Below, piece after piece: positions 60,801-64,000 of a stretch of DNA of 64,000 nt. The stretch lies in NCBI GenBank assembly GCA_903970555.1, contig CAJCJD010000008.1, forward strand, positions 39,455-103,454, in the 5' to 3' direction. The stretch comes from Vulcanimicrobiota bacterium. GTDB taxonomy: Bacteria > Pseudomonadota > Gammaproteobacteria > Xanthomonadales > Rhodanobacteraceae. A program made the translations under genes and the position numbers. Under the pieces are notes generated by a model. It made no database searches. It was not told the DNA's origin and was given only the letters and a program-made list of their open reading frames with translations. The number at the start of each line of letters is the position of its first letter. The stretch's first letter is position 1.

Positions 60801-61234
60801 GCACCGTCACCGGTTTCCAGGGCAGCGATACGCTAACCAGTGCCACCACCGGCACGCTGGCATTCACAACGCCGGCCACGACGCAAAGCATGGCTGGGCA
60901 ATACGCCGTCGACGGCAGTGGTCTGGCCGCGAACGATGGGGATTACGTATTCGTGCAGGCCGCCGGCAATGCGCAGGCGCTCACGGTGATGGCCAGCGAC
61001 TTGGCCACGTTGCCCGGCGTGGCGTATGTGCAGCAGCAGTTGGGTCAGCCAGCGTCCACAGCCACCATGTTGCCGCCGGGCAGTCTGTTGGCGTCGACGG
61101 TAACGGTGCCCTCAACGGCCGCCGCCTCGGATGAGGAGACTAGGGTACCGCTCCAGCCCTCCCTCTCGTCAGGTGCATCGGATCTCTACACGCCGGATGT
61201 GCATGTGATCGGCGGCGGTGTGCGCTTGCCATAA
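54896..61234 (+). CDS. TpsA exoprotein: FHA-type with GLUG, YDG and MBG-like repeats
   Basis: A 2112-residue two-partner secretion exoprotein. The N-terminus is an extended signal (MNRIYRLVWNRALCVLQVAS, the ESPR pattern, then hydrophobic AAWLAAVPLSVPLLALAG). Residues about 85-330 are the TPS secretion domain with IADTNGSQIFGHLNANG and NPNGVLFGQGAQVNVGG. Then a GLUG-motif region (about 566-760: IGGLVG..., NAYA.G), YDG repeats (about 906-1600, motif TYDGTT) and MBG_2-like repeats (about 1690-1955). It should be exported by the TpsB encoded next and work as a surface adhesin or matrix protein. GTG start with AGGGGA upstream. The YDG units repeat nearly identically at 294-bp intervals. Confidence 0.93.
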   Translation: MNRIYRLVWNRALCVLQVASEFTRGRTKGGRNANGGKRRAAWLAAVPLSVPLLALAGAPPTTPTATAVAANALPTGGQVTSGSGHLAQRGDTLTVTQQSQNLSLNWQTFNIGSQSTVDFVQPDASAIAVNRIADTNGSQIFGHLNANGQVFLINPNGVLFGQGAQVNVGGLVASTLNVDDSALGSGSLSFSGTGKGKVTNLGTINVTGGGYVALLANQVSNQGTIHAQLGSVALAGGSAVTLNFGGDKLVSVRVDQSALDALAQNGQLIEAEGGNVWMTAGARDSLLASAVNNTGTIDAQTVQNQNGHILLLGGMDAGTVTVGGTLDASAPSGGNGGQIETSAANVNVANTAKITTAAQLGLSGTWLIDPNDFTIAPSGGDISGATLSSELASGSVIIQSSAGGTAGSGNVNVDDLVSWSSHTLTLDAQNNININATMTASGTADLVLNYSGSGVNVGLGSAGFAGQVNFTGSSTLSINSSSYTLISSTTGLDNISSGLGGHYALASNLSLSGNFTPIGSTTTAFSGVFDGLGHTISGLTITNSSAVDVGLFGASSGTIRNVGLLGGSVSGTASGAALGVLVSIGDLVGDNSGTINNVFTTGTVGGSGGGENIGGLVGSNESNGTISNAYAKGAVSGLSFSIFLGGLVGSNYGSIRNAYATGAVSGSYGGGLADDDIGGLVGYNVGTIQNAYAMGSASWSSGGNSNGNFIGGLVGYDTGSITDAYATGSVSSGDLSDQLGGLVGDASGDTITASYWDTQTSGQSSGTGSGSTTTTGFTGLTSTQMMQPGNFSWTIATSGGSSDPWRIYTGNTMPLIESLLIPLTLRASNQTVTYNGANQDAGALSSSSLASPNLAAITGLGLTTAQHAGSYTETMSSSAYSTNYDLSFGTLSATLTIDPAILTATLTNSGVTKTYNGTTAAPTGFTPTYSYSGLVAGDTGASLTDTGALYNSAHVASATDITVSGLNISSITGTNGSLASDYILASNSASVAATITPATLTPTLTDSGVTKIYNGTTAAPVGFTPTYSYIGLVSGDTNASFNDTGAAYNSAHVASATDVTVSGLSINSITGSNGSLASDYSLASSSASVAASITPATLTPTLTNSGVTKTYDGTTDAPIGFTPTYSYIGLVSGDTNASLNDTGVAYNSAHVASATDVTVSGLSINSITGSNGSLASDYSLASSSANVAATITPAPLTISLSNVVDVTKTYDGTTAAPGGFSPTYSLAGLVAGDSATVSSSATPVFNSSHVVSATAITQGGLSLTSITGNGSDNSVLGDYTLSNTTASTGAGVASISPIVLMATAPTIGGTLTKVYDGTTAANGASLNGGSVSGALSGDSLSLDSSGIALDYNSSHVISASSISASGSLAVDIVSSTNGSQSTDYSVALPTIAAVAGTITPATLTPTLTNSGVTKIYDGTTNAPAGFTPTYSYIGLVSGDTNANLTDTSAAYNSAHVASATDVTVSGLSISSITGSNGSQASDYSLASSSVNTAATITPATLTLTLTNSSVTKIYDGTTNVPAGFTPTYSYSGLVSGDTSAAVTDTSAAYNSADVVNASNVTVSGLSISGITGSNGSLTSDYSLASSSASVAASITPAALTASLTGSISKVYDGTTTATLTSGDYTLSGFVSGQGATVTQTSGLYNSSNVVGATTVTATLGSGNFNADSGTSLSNYTLPTSASGAASITPASLLVTANNASKTYDGAAYSGGNGVIYSGFVNGEGTSVLGGTLAYGGSSQGAINAGFYTITPSGLSSSNYTINYDNGLLTVSPATLTASLIGTTSKVYDGTTAATLTSSNYTLTGVIGSDAVSLNDPTSGVYATANAGSGINVQVSGLVISGSGASNYQLSNSTATAPIGTITPAPLTITANNASIIYNAQAYSGGNGATYHGFVDGQTAAVLGGTLTYGGSSQGALNVGNYTLTPGGLASGNYAITYDSGTLAISPATLTYVATPAHTYVGQPIPTLTGTVTGFQGSDTLTSATTGTLAFTTPATTQSMAGQYAVDGSGLAANDGDYVFVQAAGNAQALTVMASDLATLPGVAYVQQQLGQPASTATMLPPGSLLASTVTVPSTAAASDEETRVPLQPSLSSGASDLYTPDVHVIGGGVRLP
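57611..59701 (+). repeat. 294-bp YDG-domain repeats within tpsA
   Basis: Units of exactly 294 bp (98 residues) begin at 57611, 57905 and 58199, with two more diverged units of similar size at about 58493 and 58796, then 294-bp units at 59114 and 59408. Parts are almost identical at base level, e.g. the stretch around GGACTGGTATCGGGCGATAC recurs at 57986, 58280, 59197 and 59491. The high identity suggests recent duplication or gene conversion and allows copy-number change by recombination. Confidence 0.85.
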
Positions 61235-61278
61235 CGAACCACGCCAATCTACTCACCTCACTTCTCGGATGCTTGCCT

Positions 61279-62955
61279 GTGACCCGATCCTCCGTGTTGC
61301 GTTTGTCGTCTCTCGCCCTGGCCATATTGGCTGCTCCCGTGTTCGCGCAGCAGGCGCCGCCCACCAGCGGCCAGCTACTGCAGCAGGCGCAACCGCCGCA
61401 GTCGTCGTTGCCTTCGCATGAGCCGGGGCTGCAGATCCAATCGCCGCCAGCTGCACGCATCACCGACAACACACCCTTTGCGGTGAAGCAGATTGTCCTT
61501 CGGGGCAACACCATCTTCGACACGAACACGCTGCATGCATTGGTCGCCGATGGTGAAGGCCGCACGCAGACACTCACCTCGCTCACCGAGCTGGCGCGGC
61601 GCATCACCGATTACTATCGCGCCCACGGTTATCCGCTGTCGCGCGCCAGCGTACCGACGCAGGATTTGAGTGACGGCGTGGTGCAGTTCAAGATCATCGA
61701 GGCGCGTTACGACCAGGTGCAGGTGGCCAACCACAGCCGCGTGCAGACGAGCCTTCTCAACGCCACGCTCAGCCCGCTGCAGAGCGGCCAGCCGGTGACG
61801 CAGCAGGCACTCGATCGTCAGCTGCTGCTGCTGAATGATCTGCCGGGAGTGCAATCGCACGCGGCGCTAGGCCCCGGAAGCGCGCCGGGCACCAGCGACC
61901 TCACTGTCGACGCCCAAGCGCTACCGCCCGTGACCGGTAATCTCACGCTGGACAATGGAGGGGATCGTTACACCGGCCGCATCCGTCTGGGTGGCAACGT
62001 TGCGGTGAACAACGTGACTGGCCTCGCCGATCAGCTAAGTGTGGGGCTGCTGGCCTCCGACGAGCACATGCACTATGGCCACATCGCTTATGACTTCGCA
62101 CTCAATGGAACGGGTACCCGCTTCGGAGTGGCGTATTCGGCGCTGACCTACCAGTTGGGCGAACACCTGTCGGATCTGGACGCCAGGGGACATGCGAATG
62201 AGGCCAGCGCGTGGGTGTCGCAGCCCATCGTGCGTAGCCCCACGACGAATGTCAGTGCGCGGCTGGAAGTGGACAATCGCCACTTGGAAGACGATACCGG
62301 CGCCACCGATGTACACGATGACCGACACACGTGGGACTGGACGGCCAGCACCACCTTCGATCATCGCGATAGTTGGGAGGGTGGCGGCGTGACGCAGGCG
62401 CAAGTGTCGGTGACGCGCGGGCAACTGGGTTTTGACAATGCGGCAGCACAAGCCAGTGACGCCGTGACGGCCGATACGCAGGGGCACGAGCTGCATTGGG
62501 ATGGCAGTGTGAGCCGCTTGCAGGCGATCACCGCGACAACCCGCTTGTATGTAGGCCTCAGTGGCCAATACAGCCACCGCAACCTGGACTCCTCCGAGCA
62601 GTTCCTGCTCGGCGGCATGCAGAGCGTACGCGGCTACGAAGTGAGCACGCTCGCCGGCGCCTCCGGTTATCTGGCTACGGTGGAGCTGCGCCATGACCTG
62701 GCTCTGCCGGGTGGAGCGTGGCAAGGCAGTGTGTTTGTCGACCAGGGCGGAGTGTGGATCAATCCGCAAACCTGGGCCGGTGCCACCGGCAGCAACCATG
62801 CCACACTCAGCAGTCTGGGCCTTGGGCTGAACTGGGCCGGACCCGATCAATGGCTGGCGCAGGTGCAGGTGGGTCAGCCGATAGGCAACACGCCGGAACT
62901 GGCAGGCAGGCGTCCGTCCACGCGTGCATGGGTGCAGCTCAGCAAGGGGTTCTGA
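61279..62955 (+). CDS. TpsB outer-membrane transporter (ShlB/FhaC/HecB family)
   Basis: A 558-residue Omp85-type transporter that secretes the TpsA. A signal peptide (RLSSLALAILAAPVFAQ) is followed by POTRA domains (FAVKQIVLRGNTIFDTNTLHAL, DGVVQFKIIEARYDQVQV) and a 16-strand barrel from about residue 200. It ends in AWVQLSKGF, a C-terminal Phe typical of outer-membrane proteins, and contains the barrel motif LGGMQSVRGYE. Start is GTG 61279 or TTG 61273; neither has a good ribosome site, so translation may be coupled to tpsA, 44 bases upstream. Confidence 0.94.
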   Translation: MTRSSVLRLSSLALAILAAPVFAQQAPPTSGQLLQQAQPPQSSLPSHEPGLQIQSPPAARITDNTPFAVKQIVLRGNTIFDTNTLHALVADGEGRTQTLTSLTELARRITDYYRAHGYPLSRASVPTQDLSDGVVQFKIIEARYDQVQVANHSRVQTSLLNATLSPLQSGQPVTQQALDRQLLLLNDLPGVQSHAALGPGSAPGTSDLTVDAQALPPVTGNLTLDNGGDRYTGRIRLGGNVAVNNVTGLADQLSVGLLASDEHMHYGHIAYDFALNGTGTRFGVAYSALTYQLGEHLSDLDARGHANEASAWVSQPIVRSPTTNVSARLEVDNRHLEDDTGATDVHDDRHTWDWTASTTFDHRDSWEGGGVTQAQVSVTRGQLGFDNAAAQASDAVTADTQGHELHWDGSVSRLQAITATTRLYVGLSGQYSHRNLDSSEQFLLGGMQSVRGYEVSTLAGASGYLATVELRHDLALPGGAWQGSVFVDQGGVWINPQTWAGATGSNHATLSSLGLGLNWAGPDQWLAQVQVGQPIGNTPELAGRRPSTRAWVQLSKGF

Positions 62956-62956
62956 C

Positions 62957-63787
62957 GTGGCAACACCCACTTTCGTTGGCGTTACCGGCCTGCCGCGCGC
63001 AGGCTCTACTTTGCTATGCCAACTGCTCGCGCAGCATCCGGAGATTCATTGCGAAGGGCACAGCTCGCCGCTGTGCAATACGCTGCTCGGCATCCGGAGG
63101 ATGATCAGTGACGATCAGTTTTTCCTGTCGCAGCTGGATTCGTCATTCGACACCAGCTACGCGCATCTTGCATCGGCGATGCGCGGCTTCCTGCATGGCT
63201 GGTATCACGACAGTGGCGCGCACCAAGTGGTCGTCGACAAGAATCGTGCATGGCTCCATGCGGTCGAACTGCTGCTGCATATCGAGCCGGAAGCCAAATT
63301 GATCGTCTGCCTGCGCGAGCTGGGGCAGATTTACGGTTCGATCGAGGCGCAGCACCAGCGCACGATCCTGGTGGACTTTATCGATCATCTGGCCGACTAC
63401 GACCGCTTCGGCCGCGCAGACATGCTGTTTGCGAAGGACCGCGTGATCGGCGCACCGCTGATCGCGCTGCAAGCGGTGCTGGATTTGCCCGATGCTGTAA
63501 AGCAGCGGTTGTACTTTGTGCGTTTCGAGGATCTGGTCACGCAGCCGGTAAAGTGCATGTCGCATCTGTACGCGTGGCTGGGACTGGCACCGTTCGAGAT
63601 CGATCCGGAAAAGCTCACAGCGGGGATGCAGGAAAGCGACAGCCACTACCGGATGAAATATCCACACCGGAAAGCCACGCGCATGGCGACGCCTGCGCCG
63701 CATGCGGTGCCGCCACGCATCCAGAAGCAGATCGAGACGGTGTGGGCATGGTTCTATCGGCTTTACTATGGGGAGAAGATGCCCTGA
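62957..63787 (+). CDS. Sulfotransferase (RaxST-like) adjoining the TPS operon
   Basis: A 276-residue PAPS-dependent sulfotransferase. The PAPS 5'-phosphosulfate loop is TGLPRAGSTLLCQLL (residues 10-24); VVDKNRAWLHAVELL, AKLIVCLRELGQIYGSIE and RFEDLVTQPVKCMSHLYAWLG follow in the order seen in the RaxST tyrosine-sulfotransferase group of Xanthomonas. No signal or membrane segment, so the reaction is cytosolic, before any export. The GTG (62957) has AAGGGG 8 bases upstream and lies only 1 base past the TpsB stop, so it is part of the same transcript. The acceptor may be a tyrosine of TpsA, a lipid or glycan; not shown. Confidence 0.87.
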   Translation: MATPTFVGVTGLPRAGSTLLCQLLAQHPEIHCEGHSSPLCNTLLGIRRMISDDQFFLSQLDSSFDTSYAHLASAMRGFLHGWYHDSGAHQVVVDKNRAWLHAVELLLHIEPEAKLIVCLRELGQIYGSIEAQHQRTILVDFIDHLADYDRFGRADMLFAKDRVIGAPLIALQAVLDLPDAVKQRLYFVRFEDLVTQPVKCMSHLYAWLGLAPFEIDPEKLTAGMQESDSHYRMKYPHRKATRMATPAPHAVPPRIQKQIETVWAWFYRLYYGEKMP

Positions 63788-63848
63788 ATAAGTCACACGC
63801 AGACAAGCCACGGTGCGACCTAAGCTGAATTAAAAGAGTTGCCCGCTC

Positions 63849-64000
63849 TCAACCTGCTCCGCCCACTTCCGGCGCCGCCATCGGCTTGCCCAGTTGCCGC
63901 AAGCGACGTTTCTCCTCTCGCCGTGCCTTGCGTGCCGCTTTGCGTTCGCGTCGATCGTGTTGCCACAGATAAATCGCCGGCGTGCTGAGCAAGGTGAGCA
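63849..64000 (-). CDS. C-terminus of a membrane protein, probably PepSY-type (cut by window edge)
   Basis: Reading minus from the edge gives 50 codons ending at a TGA (63849-63851): LTLLSTPAIYLWQHDRRERK, then an R/K/E-rich tail and KPMAAPEVGGAG. A hydrophobic helix end followed by a basic cytoplasmic tail fits the last helix of PepSY-associated membrane proteins (iron-regulated reductase-like). The short piece makes this tentative. It converges with the sulfotransferase gene. Confidence 0.5.
   Translation of the reverse strand, partial: LTLLSTPAIYLWQHDRRERKAARKARREEKRRLRQLGKPMAAPEVGGAG

Overview
The window is a high-GC gammaproteobacterial chromosome segment. Gene content points to the Rhodanobacteraceae/Xanthomonadaceae, most likely a Dyella- or Luteibacter-like soil bacterium. 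Pointers are the lptM-dapF-DUF484 block, an acid-type PNGase A homologue, the GNAT-DUF6916-tail-collar trio, a Lrp regulator divergent from phenylalanine hydroxylase, and many short G/C-rich palindromes between genes. This is inference from family knowledge; no database search was possible. No rRNA, tRNA, CRISPR array, IS element or integrated phage was seen.

Layout. 1-6400: DUF484, dapF and lptM on the minus strand, then a membrane protein, a GNAT divergent from an RLAN-type RimK ligase, aroE and a YkgJ cysteine-cluster protein. 6400-10035: a VOC protein, a decayed second YkgJ copy, a secreted PNGase A homologue, a lipoprotein and an anchored periplasmic protein. 10085-19319: gamma carbonic anhydrase, a cyclic-nucleotide-domain patatin, oligopeptidase A, a prolyl 4-hydroxylase-like oxygenase, fructose-1,6-bisphosphatase, a DJ-1 protein lacking the usual cysteine, a GST and a WYL regulator. 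19414-26911: an overlapping ParB-like/SulP/DUF885 operon, a membrane protein, a RES-Xre toxin-antitoxin pair and an SGNH hydrolase.

26974-36740: phhA divergent from an Lrp regulator, acyltransferase and YheT-type hydrolase, a GT1 glycosyltransferase, a Ycf46-like AAA ATPase, a PEBP protein, and a small-membrane-protein cluster (DUF1328, DUF883/YqjD, YqjE, AI-2E transporter). 36842-43872: a three-gene RND efflux operon with a divergent LysR regulator; a dyad with a T-N11-A core lies between them. 44054-46439: a DUF4239 membrane protein and glnA, the latter preceded by a well-formed sigma-54 promoter and an NtrC site.

46695-63787 is the accessory, export-oriented part. First comes a series of exported proteins (Tat multicopper oxidase, AcpA/PLC-type phosphoesterase, DUF3617-like protein, single-CXXCH protein). 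Then GNAT, DUF6916 and a collar protein. Finally there is a two-partner secretion operon: a 2112-residue TpsA exoprotein built of GLUG, YDG and MBG-like repeats, its TpsB transporter, and a directly adjoining sulfotransferase resembling the RaxST tyrosine-sulfotransferase group. The proposal that the exoprotein is sulfated is the most interesting untested idea here. The window ends in the 3' part of a minus-strand membrane protein, probably PepSY-type.
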